Positions 18,671 to 29,665 of a DNA stretch of 64,000 bases are shown here, piece by piece. Origin of the DNA: Marinobacter sp. (GTDB taxonomy: Bacteria; Pseudomonadota; Gammaproteobacteria; Pseudomonadales; Oleiphilaceae); contig JAIUMV010000001.1 in NCBI GenBank assembly GCA_022565395.1, positions 1 through 64,000 on the forward strand, read 5' to 3'. A program made the translations under genes and the position numbers. The notes under the pieces were generated by a model that saw only the letters and a program-made list of their open reading frames with translations, was not told the DNA's origin and made no database searches. The first letter of the stretch is position 1; every line of letters starts with the position of its first letter.

Positions 18671-21600
18671 ATGACCCATTCCCAGCCCACCCGCCCCTTT
18701 CATCATCTGGAGCTACCGGAGCGCGCCGGTGACCAGCGTATCTGGACGCAGCTGTATGGCAGCAGCCAGGCCCTGGCCATTGTGGAGAGCGCCCGCCGCC
18801 ATCAGGGGCTGACGCTGGTAATTACCCGCAGCACGGACGAAGCCCTGCGGCTGGAACAGGCCATGCGGTTTTTCCTGGGCTTGCCACCGGAAGACGACCT
18901 AGGGGCCATGACGCCGGACGGCCTTGAGCTGCTGGCACTGCCGGACTGGGAAACCCTGCCCTATGACAGTTTCTCCCCCCACCAGGACATCGTCTCCCGG
19001 CGGGTACGCACCCTGCACCGGCTACCCCAGGCCCGCCAGGGGGTGCTGGTGGTGCCCGCCCGCACTCTGATGCATCGCCTGGCGCCGCCGGCCTTTCTGC
19101 AACACAACACCCTGTTGCTGGAAGTGGGGCAAAGCCTGGACATCAACCGCTGGCGCCTGCAACTGGACGCCGCCGGTTACCGCTACGCCGACACCGTGTA
19201 CGAGCACGGTGAATACGCGGTACGGGGGGCGATTCTGGACATTTTCCCCATGGGGGCCAACCAGCCCTACCGGATCGACCTGTTTGACGACGAGATAGAG
19301 TCCCTGCGCACGTTTGACCCGGACACCCAGCGTTCCCGGGATCGTATTGAACGCATTGAGCTGTTGCCTGCCAACGAGTTCCCCTGGGATAAAGGCGCGC
19401 GCGCGGAGTTCCGCAACCGCTGGCATGAACGCTTCCCCCATGCGGACCGGGAAGCCTCCATTTACCAGGATGTCAGCCAAGCCATCACACCACCCGGCAT
19501 TGAATATTATCTGCCGCTGTTTTTTGAGCACACCGCCACGCTGTTTGATTACCTGCCCCAGCAGACCCGCGTGTTCGCTACGGGCGAGCTGGAATCAGCG
19601 CTGGATCAGTTCCTCACCGACACAGCGGCCCGCTATGAAGACCGCCGCCATGACCGCTATCGGCCCATACTGCCACCGGCAGACCTGTTCCTGCGTAAAG
19701 AAGACTGCTTCAATGCCCTGAAACAGTACCCACGGGTCACCGTGCAAGCGGATACCCCAGAGCAGGACAGCGCCCGGGTCAAACCCTCAGGCGCCGCCGC
19801 ACTGCCGGACGTCGCCATGGACGGACGCGCCACTGACCCGGCCCAACGACTCAAGGCATTTCGGGCCAGTTTTATCGGCCGCATCCTCATCGGTGCAGAA
19901 TCCGCCGGTCGTCGCGAAGCTCTTATCAGCCAGCTGAAAGACTGCGGCCTGCATCCTGAGCCCGTCGCCGACTGGTACAGCTTTCTCACCCAGACCGACG
20001 CACCATTGGCCATCACCGTGGCCCCCATGGAAGACGGCCTGGTGCTACCGGATCTGGGCTTGGCGCTGATTACCGAGACCGCGCTGTTTGGCGAACGGGT
20101 ACTGCAGCGGCGGCGACGGGAGAAAACCACCGAACTGAATGATGCCGGTTACCGGGATCTGTCAGAACTGCGGGTCGGGGCGCCGGTAGTGCATATTGAC
20201 CACGGCGTAGGGCGCTATCAGGGCCTGCAGACCATTGACGTTGACAGCCAGGCAACGGAGTTTCTGACCCTGGAGTATGCCGGTGGCAGCAAGCTGTATG
20301 TGCCCGTCTCCAGCCTGCACCTGATTTCCCGCTATGCCGGCAGCGACCTTGAGCACGCCCCCCTGCACAAGCTGGGCACTGAGCGCTGGAGCCAGGCCAA
20401 ACAGAAAGCGCTGGAGAAAATCCGCGATACGGCTGCTGAGCTTTTGGATGTCTACGCTCGCCGGGAGGCCAAAAAGGGCTTTGCCTTCAACCAGCCCGAC
20501 GAAGCCTACCGCGCGTTTACCGCTGGCTTCCCGTTTGAGGAAACGCCGGACCAGCAGGCGGCCATTGAGGCGGTCATCGCCGATATGACCGGCGATCGCC
20601 CCATGGATCGGCTGGTGTGTGGCGATGTCGGCTTCGGCAAAACCGAAGTGGCCATGCGGGCCGCCTTTATGGCCACGTTTTCCGGCAAGCAAGTGGCGGT
20701 GCTGGTTCCCACCACCCTGCTGGCACAGCAGCACTACGAGTCCTTCCGTGACCGCTTTGCCGACACCCCCGTCAATGTGGAGTTGCTGAGCCGCTTCCGC
20801 AGTAGCAAGCAAACTGAAGCGGCCCTTGCCAAGCTGGCGGAGGGCACAGTGGATATCGTGATTGGCACCCACAAGCTGATCCAGGGCGACGTCCGCTTCA
20901 AAAACCTCGGGCTGGTCATCATTGATGAAGAACACCGCTTTGGCGTACAGCAGAAGGAGCGCCTGAAAGCTCTGCGTGCCGAGGTGGACATGCTGACCCT
21001 CACTGCCACCCCCATCCCCCGTACACTTAACATGGCCATGGGCCACCTGCGGGACCTGTCCATTATTGCCACACCACCTGCCCGACGCCTGTCGGTGAAA
21101 ACCTTTGTCCGGCAGCGGGAAGAGCCGCTGGTGAAGGAAGCCATCCTGCGGGAGATTCTGCGGGGCGGCCAGGTTTACTTCCTGCACAACGAAGTGACCA
21201 CCATTGAGAAAACCGCGGAAGATCTGCGCAAGCTGATTCCCGAGGCCCGCGTGGCGGTCGCCCACGGCCAGATGCGGGAGCGGGAGCTGGAGCAGGTGAT
21301 GTCCGACTTCTACCACAAGCGCTTTAACGTTCTGGTATGTACCACCATCATAGAAACCGGCATCGATGTGCCCAGCGCCAACACCATCATCATCGAACGG
21401 GCGGACAAGTTTGGCCTGGCCCAGTTGCACCAGCTGCGGGGCCGGGTGGGCCGGTCTCACCACCAGGCGTACGCCTACCTGCTGACGCCACCCCCCAAAT
21501 CCATCACCGAAGACGCCCGCAAGCGGCTGGAAGCCATCAGTGAGGCGCAGGATCTGGGCGCCGGCTTTATGCTGGCCACCCACGACCTGGAGATCCGTGG

Positions 21601-22177
21601 CGCCGGTGAGTTGTTGGGGGAGGAGCAAAGCGGCCAGATTGAGTCCATTGGCTTTACCCTCTACATGCAGCTGCTGGATGAGGCCGTCACCGCCATCCGC
21701 GAGGGGCGCACGCCCAATGCCGGGCTGCCCCTGAGCCATGGCACGGAGATGAACCTGCGTATCCCCGCCCTGATCCCGGACGATTACCTGCCGGATGTGC
21801 ATAACCGGCTGATGCTCTACAAACGTATTGCCAGCGCGAAGGACAATGACACGCTGCGGGAGCTGCAGGTTGAGATGATCGACCGCTTTGGCCTGCTGCC
21901 GCAACCCGCCAAGAACCTGCTGCGCCAGGGGGAACTGCGCATCCTTGCCGACGCATTAGGTATTGTTAAGGTGGACGCGGGCCCGGAATGGGTAAGATTG
22001 GAGTTTGGCGCCGACGCTCGCATAGACCCGCTGGTGCTGGTGAAGAAAGTCCAGTCAGCACCGGATCGCTTCCGCCTGGAGGGTGGCAGTGGCTTCAGGT
22101 TCCGGCTGAATGACAACTCAACGGATGGTAAACTCGGCGCCATTGCCGCGCTGTTCACTGAATTGAAAGGCGCTTAG
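18671..22177 (+). CDS. mfd: Transcription-repair coupling factor Mfd
   Basis: DNA translocase that removes stalled RNA polymerase and recruits UvrA for strand-specific repair. The 1168 residues are the usual length. The N-terminal UvrB-like part (LLALPDWETLPYDSFSPHQDI) is followed by the RNA-polymerase-interacting region (VHIDHGVGRYQGLQ) near residue 515. The helicase motifs are Walker A GDVGFGKTEVA near 652, DEEH near 749 and LTATPIPRTL near 778. The C-terminal domain normally controls autoinhibition. The gene is divergent from gap, and 224 bp separate the two starts. Confidence 0.98.
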   Translation: MTHSQPTRPFHHLELPERAGDQRIWTQLYGSSQALAIVESARRHQGLTLVITRSTDEALRLEQAMRFFLGLPPEDDLGAMTPDGLELLALPDWETLPYDSFSPHQDIVSRRVRTLHRLPQARQGVLVVPARTLMHRLAPPAFLQHNTLLLEVGQSLDINRWRLQLDAAGYRYADTVYEHGEYAVRGAILDIFPMGANQPYRIDLFDDEIESLRTFDPDTQRSRDRIERIELLPANEFPWDKGARAEFRNRWHERFPHADREASIYQDVSQAITPPGIEYYLPLFFEHTATLFDYLPQQTRVFATGELESALDQFLTDTAARYEDRRHDRYRPILPPADLFLRKEDCFNALKQYPRVTVQADTPEQDSARVKPSGAAALPDVAMDGRATDPAQRLKAFRASFIGRILIGAESAGRREALISQLKDCGLHPEPVADWYSFLTQTDAPLAITVAPMEDGLVLPDLGLALITETALFGERVLQRRRREKTTELNDAGYRDLSELRVGAPVVHIDHGVGRYQGLQTIDVDSQATEFLTLEYAGGSKLYVPVSSLHLISRYAGSDLEHAPLHKLGTERWSQAKQKALEKIRDTAAELLDVYARREAKKGFAFNQPDEAYRAFTAGFPFEETPDQQAAIEAVIADMTGDRPMDRLVCGDVGFGKTEVAMRAAFMATFSGKQVAVLVPTTLLAQQHYESFRDRFADTPVNVELLSRFRSSKQTEAALAKLAEGTVDIVIGTHKLIQGDVRFKNLGLVIIDEEHRFGVQQKERLKALRAEVDMLTLTATPIPRTLNMAMGHLRDLSIIATPPARRLSVKTFVRQREEPLVKEAILREILRGGQVYFLHNEVTTIEKTAEDLRKLIPEARVAVAHGQMRERELEQVMSDFYHKRFNVLVCTTIIETGIDVPSANTIIIERADKFGLAQLHQLRGRVGRSHHQAYAYLLTPPPKSITEDARKRLEAISEAQDLGAGFMLATHDLEIRGAGELLGEEQSGQIESIGFTLYMQLLDEAVTAIREGRTPNAGLPLSHGTEMNLRIPALIPDDYLPDVHNRLMLYKRIASAKDNDTLRELQVEMIDRFGLLPQPAKNLLRQGELRILADALGIVKVDAGPEWVRLEFGADARIDPLVLVKKVQSAPDRFRLEGGSGFRFRLNDNSTDGKLGAIAALFTELKGA

Positions 22178-22199
22178 GCCCTACGCTTTTAGCTGGAGA

Positions 22200-22961
22200 A
22201 TGACGTTGATTGCACGTTACGCAGTAACCGCCCTGACCCTGGCCAGCCTGCTGGCCAGCTCTCCCGCGCTGCTGGCGGACAGCCGCCACCGCTATCAGGC
22301 AGAACTGGTACTGGTGGAGCGCCGCATTGACCCCAGCCAGGTGGAAGAGCGCATGGAAACCCGCCGCGCCACCGACAGCAAGGATGTCACCCTGAGCCTG
22401 TGGGTCGAGGATGAGCAGGGCGAGGTGCGCTCCAATGTCACCCTGCTACCTGCGGACGATATGCACCTGCGTACGGCAGTACAGCGGCTGCAGCGGACCG
22501 GGCGCTTCAATATCCTGATGCAGGCGGCCTGGATACAGGACTTTCCGCCGGACTATCAGGGCGAGCCCTTGCGGGTTTCTGCTGGCCCCTGGCTGCCTGG
22601 TGCTCACCAGCGCGCGATTGAAGGTACGATTCGCATTGACCGGCTGCGCTTCCTGCACGTTAACGCTGTACTGAATCACTGGCAGGAAGGCCCGCTGCCT
22701 GTGACCTTGGTGGCGGAAGAAGAAGCCCCGCGGGAGGAGATCCGCGAACAGCAACCGGCTACGGTGATCAGTGGTGCGGGTTATCTGATGCCGCAGCCCC
22801 AGCAGTTCGCCGAGGAGTCGGCTCCGGCTCTGCCTTTGCGCACTGCAGGAACCGAACTGATCACCTGGCTGAACGAAACCCGCCGCATGCGCAGCGATGA
22901 AATTCACCTGCTGGACTCCCCTACGCTGAGTCTGCTGGTGTATTTTCGTCGGGTTAATTGA
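22200..22961 (+). CDS. CsiV-family periplasmic protein
   Basis: A 253-residue protein with a signal peptide (residues 1 to about 27, cleavage near LLADS). It begins RYQAELVLVERRIDP and ends with the conserved SPTLSLLVYFRRVN, the pattern of the CsiV family. CsiV in Vibrio binds peptidoglycan and supports growth under D-amino-acid stress. The role in this organism is inference. It starts 23 bases after mfd with an AGCTGGAG ribosome binding site, the same gene order as Pseudomonas PA3002-PA3003. Confidence 0.8.
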   Translation: MTLIARYAVTALTLASLLASSPALLADSRHRYQAELVLVERRIDPSQVEERMETRRATDSKDVTLSLWVEDEQGEVRSNVTLLPADDMHLRTAVQRLQRTGRFNILMQAAWIQDFPPDYQGEPLRVSAGPWLPGAHQRAIEGTIRIDRLRFLHVNAVLNHWQEGPLPVTLVAEEEAPREEIREQQPATVISGAGYLMPQPQQFAEESAPALPLRTAGTELITWLNETRRMRSDEIHLLDSPTLSLLVYFRRVN

Positions 22962-23028
22962 GGAGGTAAGGATGGCAGCGGGACTTCTTCGAGCACGAAC
23001 TCAATAGCCAGCACTTTGCACCATCTAA

Positions 23029-23189
23029 CTCCCTCTCCCTTGAGGGGAGAGGGCTGGGGTGAGGGTGGAACAACAGTGAAGCAACGCTTCATCAGCTTCC
23101 TATACCGAGAGTTTCCTGCGGAATGAAGTTGGCCCCTGCGGGGCGCGCTAGTCACCCTCACCCTACCCTCCCCCCTCAAGGGAGAGGGT
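23029..23189. repeat. REP-like inverted repeat pair
   Basis: The 396 bp between csiV and mtnP hold no gene but are repeat-filled. A CCCTCTCCCTTGAGGGGAGA...GGGGTGAGGGT unit (23029-23066) is followed by an inverted copy (23154-23189, ACCCTCACCC...AAGGGAGAGGGT). A further partial GGTGAGGGTGAG lies near 23305. This motif is widespread in proteobacterial intergenic DNA and probably folds as a hairpin between two convergent genes. Confidence 0.75.
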
Positions 23190-23340
23190 CAAAACTGCAC
23201 TCGGCCTGAGATGTTGTGCCGGTCATTCCGGCGGGCGAAGCGTTGATTCATCTGCCGAAACGACTGACGCCATGCGGCAGGCCGGGGCGCAGAGCGGGGG
23301 TTGCGGTGAGGGTGAGAAAAAACAGTGAAGCAACGCTTCA
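23072..23340. repeat. Direct repeats of a 20-mer within the repeat block
   Basis: AACAGTGAAGCAACGCTTCA occurs at 23072-23091 and again at 23321-23340 in the same orientation. Each copy contains a TGAAGC/GCTTCA dyad and each follows a GGTGAGGGT segment. The whole repeat unit therefore seems duplicated at this site. Confidence 0.75.
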
Positions 23341-23357
23341 CCAACCTCTGAACAGCC

Positions 23358-25303
<1,946 letters not shown>

Positions 25304-25314
25304 ACCGTTACTCC

Positions 25315-25800
25315 TTAATCAATAAAGACCGGCAAACCCGCCTGCACGCGATCAAACAGGTCTATCACATCGCTGTTACGCATACGAATACAGCCGTGGG
25401 AGCGGGGTGCCCCCATGGGTTCTGTGTCGGGTGTACCGTGGATATAGATAAAGCGCCGAAAAGTATCCACGCCGGGGCCGCGATTATGCCCCCACTCAGT
25501 GCCGCAAAGCCACAGGATACGGGACAAAATCCAGTCCCGGTCCGGGTTGGCCCGCGCCAACTCTGGCGTGTAGATTTCACCTGTCGGGCGGCGTGCCACG
25601 AAGACGGTATCAGCGGGCAGGCCCCGGCCAATCATGGCACGCACAAAGTGTGCACCGGTGGGTGTGGCACCACTGCCCTGCTGCTGCCCGGCGCCATTGG
25701 CAGCGGTGGACACGCTGTAGCTGGCCACCAGCATACCGTCGGCCAAGAGGGACAGGCGCTGGCTGGCAATGGCGATATCAATCCGTGTGTCTGGTCGCAT
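25315..25800 (-). CDS. L,D-transpeptidase (YkuD domain)
   Basis: A 161-residue single-domain protein with the YkuD catalytic block HGTPDTEPMGAPRSHGCIRM, containing H121, H135, C137 and R139. Family members cross-link peptidoglycan or attach lipoproteins to it. No signal peptide is visible at this start (MRPDTRIDIAIASQRLSLL) and no upstream in-frame alternative was found, so its route to the periplasm is unclear. It ends 11 bases before the start of the MscS gene and is probably in the same operon. Confidence 0.88.
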   Translation of the reverse strand: MRPDTRIDIAIASQRLSLLADGMLVASYSVSTAANGAGQQQGSGATPTGAHFVRAMIGRGLPADTVFVARRPTGEIYTPELARANPDRDWILSRILWLCGTEWGHNRGPGVDTFRRFIYIHGTPDTEPMGAPRSHGCIRMRNSDVIDLFDRVQAGLPVFID

Positions 25801-25820
25801 AAGCCCCCAGGTTCATTAGC

Positions 25821-25852
25821 AAAAAGCCCCTGCGGCAGACGCGGCAGGGGCT
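25821..25852 (-). terminator. Rho-independent terminator of psrA
   Basis: On the minus strand, AGCCCCTGC, loop CGCGTCTGCC and GCAGGGGCT are followed by TTTTT. It lies 37 bases after the psrA stop. Confidence 0.88.
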
Positions 25853-25888
25853 CTCAAGGGTAACCGACCGATAGAACCGGTGGCAAAT

Positions 25889-26566
25889 TCAACCCGACGC
25901 GGTTTTGCCGAGGCTTGGCACGACCATCAAGGGGTCGCTGGCCTGCATGCCTGCAGCCAGAAAGGGCACCAGGCGGGCTGCAATTTCCTGCACCGTGGTC
26001 TCTACTCCCAGCTTGTTATGGAGGATATCCCGCAGGGCATCGCTGCTGGACATGGTAAAGGCGGTGGCCCCCAGCATGAACTGAATGCGCCAGTAGCGAT
26101 CAACCGCAGACAACTGCGGTGTGGCCTCTTTGAGCAGGCGCATAAAGCGACCAAATGGGTTACTGTATTGCTGTTCCAGAAACTTGCGCAGATGCCCCTG
26201 AGACTGGGTATAGGCAAGCCCCAGCAGGCGCATGAAAATGGACAGCCCGCGCTCGCTGCGCTGAGGCATGCGGATGGCGCTCTCCGTCAATACCCAGAGG
26301 GTCTGGTTGAGGGTTGGCGGGGTGTCACCGCAACGGGCCTCCAGATCGTCAAAGGCGCGATCCAGCGTGGAGGAAAAGGGCGTCAGGAAGCGGGCAAATA
26401 CCGCCTGAATAAGGGCATTCTTGGAACCGAAGTGGTAGTTCACGGCGGCCAGATTTACCTTGGCCTTGCTAGTGATCATACGCAGTGAAGTTTCCGAGAA
26501 ACCGCGCTCCGCGAACAGTTCCTCGGCGGCATCGAGAATTCGGTCTACAGTTTCGGATTGCGCCAT
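25889..26566 (-). CDS. psrA: TetR-family fatty-acid-responsive regulator PsrA
   Basis: The start MAQSETVDRILDAAEELFAERGF and SKAKVNLAAVNYHFGSKNALIQAVFARFL closely match Pseudomonas PsrA. That TetR-type repressor is released by long-chain fatty acids; it autoregulates and controls beta-oxidation and, in Pseudomonas, rpoS. I use ATG 26566, giving 225 residues. The frame remains open to 26842, but the family N-terminus is here and PsrA-type operators lie just upstream, inside that extension. A terminator follows the gene. Unlike Pseudomonas, lexA is not adjacent. Confidence 0.92.
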   Translation of the reverse strand: MAQSETVDRILDAAEELFAERGFSETSLRMITSKAKVNLAAVNYHFGSKNALIQAVFARFLTPFSSTLDRAFDDLEARCGDTPPTLNQTLWVLTESAIRMPQRSERGLSIFMRLLGLAYTQSQGHLRKFLEQQYSNPFGRFMRLLKEATPQLSAVDRYWRIQFMLGATAFTMSSSDALRDILHNKLGVETTVQEIAARLVPFLAAGMQASDPLMVVPSLGKTASG

Positions 26567-26588
26567 CGGTACGTGCCAGTCATTGTTG

Positions 26589-26615
26589 CAAACGATTGTT
26601 TGAAACATACGTTTG
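26589..26615. promoter_or_regulatory. psrA: Two tandem PsrA operators
   Basis: CAAAC-GATT-GTTTG (26589-26602) and GAAAC-ATAC-GTTTG (26602-26615) both match the known PsrA box (C/G)AAAC-N4-GTTT(G/C). They share a single base. They lie 23 bases upstream of the psrA start and probably mediate autorepression. Confidence 0.8.
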
Positions 26616-26654
26616 ACCGGCTGGCTTGTCAAGCAAGTGTCTGACAAGCTCGCA

Positions 26655-27578
26655 CTATGACGGTGCGCCCTCCTCCGGGCCCGGTGCCGGCTGGTCAGCT
26701 TTGGCCACCTTGGCTTCTGCCGCCACTGTCGCCCAGCCACGATCAATGGCCTCCTGATGCCCTGAGAAATAGGCCTGTTGCAGGCGCTCGTAAGCCTTTT
26801 CCGCCTCCAGCATAAACACCAGATACAACTGCATATGGCCACGCTGTTTCAGCGCCTGTGGCAGCACCCGCTGCTCCGACAACTGCACCAGCGAGGCGAA
26901 GCGGGGAGAGCGCAAGGCATGATTGTGATCGGCCATTTGCACGCACAACCAGGCCAGCCCGGTGTCAGACTCCAGCTCCTCCGCATGGCGCCTGGCTTGC
27001 CGCAGTAAACGCTGGCGATTAAAGACAAGATCAAGGTAGGAAGGCTGCCGGGCATAGAGCCTGCGTACGGGTGGCAAGCCAGCAAGAAAAATCAGTACCG
27101 CCGCACCAAAGCCGGTGCCGGCAATCCAGGCTGGCACAAACCCGGTCATACCACTGAAAAATACCAGTGCCGCGACGGTAACCGAGAAAATCCACAGGTC
27201 CCGCCGGCGACGCGCCTTCGCCAACAGGAAACTATCCGGCCAGCCGGGCATGGCCAGCATATTGAAGTCCAGCAGCAGCAAACGCTCACACTGGCGGATC
27301 AAGCGGCGACGCTGGCGCTGGCGGGTCTGGGCGGTCGCCCGGGCCATCTCATCCTCAGACTGCTCATTTTCCGCCTCTGCCGGCGCCGGTTTGGCACTTG
27401 CCTCAATGGCAGGCAGATGGGCGTCCGTCTGTTTTTGCACAGGCTTTTCTGCGGCAGGTGCTGGCGGCGAGTCCGGCACGACAGGCTCCGCGCCTGGCGG
27501 GTCCGCAGGGCGCCCAGGCCGCAATACCGGCTGATCTCCGGTGCGATTGATCGTGGTTGATTTGGGTGCTGTTGCCAT
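26655..27578 (-). CDS. Hypothetical membrane protein, Pro/Ala-rich N-terminus
   Basis: A 307-residue protein that I do not recognise. The first about 75 residues are Pro/Ala/Glu-rich and probably disordered. A basic stretch (QTRQRQRRRLIRQ) follows, then two hydrophobic segments at about 132-150 and 154-172, and a helical, charged C-terminal half. Both tails are probably cytoplasmic. It sits upstream of psrA on the same strand with the PsrA operators in between, so it may be transcribed separately. Coding is supported by a long frame and core-like base composition. Confidence 0.7.
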   Translation of the reverse strand: MATAPKSTTINRTGDQPVLRPGRPADPPGAEPVVPDSPPAPAAEKPVQKQTDAHLPAIEASAKPAPAEAENEQSEDEMARATAQTRQRQRRRLIRQCERLLLLDFNMLAMPGWPDSFLLAKARRRRDLWIFSVTVAALVFFSGMTGFVPAWIAGTGFGAAVLIFLAGLPPVRRLYARQPSYLDLVFNRQRLLRQARRHAEELESDTGLAWLCVQMADHNHALRSPRFASLVQLSEQRVLPQALKQRGHMQLYLVFMLEAEKAYERLQQAYFSGHQEAIDRGWATVAAEAKVAKADQPAPGPEEGAPS

Positions 27579-27793
27579 GCCTCGCCTTTTGCCCTGCTGT
27601 TGCTGGCCTGTGCTTTCGCGCAGGCTTACGTCCTGTTTGCCCGTTTAAGGCCGGGGTCTTGACTCTCACTATATACCCATATCGCCCAGCCCCGGGTTTT
27701 CTTTAGTGACCTTGGCATTTCCAGCCCCGGGCGCTATGCTGCCAGCCCAGCCCCGTCATACTCCGGGGTGTATTGCAGACAGAGGCGAGAGAG

Positions 27794-28420
27794 ATGTTTA
27801 CCGGTATCGTACAAGGTATGGCCAAAGTGGTGTCAGTGGAAAGCCGACCAGGCTTGAATACGCTGGTTATTGCGCTGCCAGCAGGTGCAGCTGACCGGGT
27901 GCAGATCGGCGCCTCCGTGGCCATCAACGGCACCTGCCTCACGGTCACCCGGCAGGAGGGCGAAAGCCTCTGGTTCGACGCCATGCAGGAAACCCTCGCC
28001 CGCACCACCCTCGGCAGCCTGGCGCCTGGTGATCTGGTGAACTTTGAGCGCGCAGCCCGCATCGGTGATGAGATTGGCGGCCACCTGCTATCCGGCCATA
28101 TTCACACTACGGCCACCATCGCCACCATTGAAACCCCGGAGAACAACCGTACCCTCTGGTTCGAAGTGCCCGCTGACTGGGCCCGCTATCTGTTCCCGAA
28201 AGGCTACATCGCTATCAACGGCGCCAGCCTGACCATTGGCGACGTGCAGGAAAACCGCTTCAACGTGCACCTGATTCCTGAAACCCTGCGCGCCACCACC
28301 TTCGGCACGGCTAAGGTGGGCGACCCGGTGAATATTGAAGTGGACAGCCAGACCCAGACCATTGTCGATACCCTGGCCCGCCTGGGCTACGATCGCCCGC
28401 TGGCGGTTCCGGGGCAGTAA
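27794..28420 (+). CDS. ribE: Riboflavin synthase, alpha chain
   Basis: Dismutates two 6,7-dimethyl-8-ribityllumazine molecules to riboflavin in the cytoplasm. The 208 residues begin with the invariant MFTGIVQG and contain two similar lumazine-binding halves (SVAINGTCLTV in the first, YIAINGASLTIGDV in the second). The ATG at 27794 is preceded by GGCGAGAGAG. A 7-codon upstream extension in frame is not needed. No FMN riboswitch was seen in the leader. Confidence 0.95.
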   Translation: MFTGIVQGMAKVVSVESRPGLNTLVIALPAGAADRVQIGASVAINGTCLTVTRQEGESLWFDAMQETLARTTLGSLAPGDLVNFERAARIGDEIGGHLLSGHIHTTATIATIETPENNRTLWFEVPADWARYLFPKGYIAINGASLTIGDVQENRFNVHLIPETLRATTFGTAKVGDPVNIEVDSQTQTIVDTLARLGYDRPLAVPGQ

Positions 28421-28426
28421 CCGCGC

Positions 28427-29563
28427 TCAGGATTTGCCATCCACCTCAGCGCTGAACACCACAAATTTGGGATTGGCATCCAGTTGCCGGACCTTCGCAA
28501 AGCTGCGTTTCAGGGTGGCGTGATAGCCGAGATGGCGATTCCCCACCACCAGCAAACGCCCGCCCGGCATCAACGCTTTGCGGGCCTGGGAAAACAGTGA
28601 CAGGGCAAGGTGGTCACCGACAGTGCCACCTTCATGAAAGGGCGGATTCAGCAGTATCAGATGGTAGCGGCCAAGCGCCGGGTTCACCCCGTCGGCGTGG
28701 GAGAAGCTGGCCTGGGCCGCCAGACCCGCCGCCTCAGCGTTCGCCCTGGCACTCAGCACTGCCTGACTGGACACGTCGGAAAAACAGACATGGATATCCC
28801 CACGGGTCGCCAGGGCCGTCAAACCAAGTAACCCATTCCCGCACCCCAGATCCAGTACCTTGCCGCCCGCCGGTAGTGATTTTGTTGCCTCACGGATAGG
28901 AGGTAACAGCAGCCGGCTGCCGATATCCAGCTGTTCCCGGGCAAACACCGCGGGCAGCGCCTGCAATACCAGCCCTTGCTCCCGGTAACCCAGCCAGCAA
29001 CGGGGCCAGCCTGCCAGACCCACATCGCCGGGGCGCGCCACAACCACCCTGGCCTTCTTACGAGCTGGCAATACCCGATCCGTAACAACTCGCTCGGCAA
29101 ACAAGGCCGCACAACGCTCCGGAATATGACGAATCATGCCCGCCGCCCAGAGACGGCCGTCCGGCGTCAGATGGTCATTGGCCCAGCGCAGTAGATAGTC
29201 CAGGTACTCCAGTTGCCGGGGAATGCGCAGCACCACCGTATCAAAGCGCCCTTCAGGCGGATCTATCCAGCTATGCAGCGGCACAGAAGGTAACCCGTTA
29301 GCCTGCAGGTTAGCAGCCGCCGCCTGGCGTCCCCGGGCACTGTCCAGCACCACCACAGGGGCCAGTGAGGCCAACCCGGCAGAGAGAGCGCCAAACTGAT
29401 CATCAATGACCAGCACCCGCCCCTTCCCGCCACCCTCGGTAAGCAGATGGCTCAACAGCAACTCATCAGCCGCGTCCCAGGCACGCAGATCACGGCCCAG
29501 GGTGCCCGGGCGCGTCAGGGTCAGGCTCGTTTGCGAGGTCAGTGTCAGGATGTCAGTGGGCAC
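28427..29563 (-). CDS. rlmG: 23S rRNA (guanine-1835-N2)-methyltransferase RlmG
   Basis: SAM-dependent methyltransferase acting on G1835 of 23S rRNA. It has the two-domain RsmC/RlmG fold. The N-terminal half (LRAWDAADELLLSHLL) is a degenerate methyltransferase. The C-terminal half carries VLDLGCGNGLLGL and the catalytic NPPFHEGG. I start at GTG 29563 because family members begin close to LTLTRPG; the frame is open to ATG 29623. It is convergent with ribE, 6 bases between stops. Confidence 0.88.
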   Translation of the reverse strand: MPTDILTLTSQTSLTLTRPGTLGRDLRAWDAADELLLSHLLTEGGGKGRVLVIDDQFGALSAGLASLAPVVVLDSARGRQAAAANLQANGLPSVPLHSWIDPPEGRFDTVVLRIPRQLEYLDYLLRWANDHLTPDGRLWAAGMIRHIPERCAALFAERVVTDRVLPARKKARVVVARPGDVGLAGWPRCWLGYREQGLVLQALPAVFAREQLDIGSRLLLPPIREATKSLPAGGKVLDLGCGNGLLGLTALATRGDIHVCFSDVSSQAVLSARANAEAAGLAAQASFSHADGVNPALGRYHLILLNPPFHEGGTVGDHLALSLFSQARKALMPGGRLLVVGNRHLGYHATLKRSFAKVRQLDANPKFVVFSAEVDGKS

Positions 29564-29665
29564 TAGGCTGAATACTCTAAAAATTAGCTCTATAGTCGGT
29601 ACAAGAATGCCATTCAGCCCCAATGTCAGGGCGGCGTAACCATAGCAGAAAGTACGAGGTAGAAC

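Noticed and set aside
20162-21904. A 580-codon minus-strand open frame
   Set aside because: It lies wholly antisense to mfd and its translation is low-complexity and matches no family; high GC content keeps the shadow frame open.
27579-27793. Possible FMN riboswitch before riboflavin synthase
   Set aside because: None of the conserved FMN-element blocks (such as AGGGGAC-type RFN motifs) were seen, and the leader is short.
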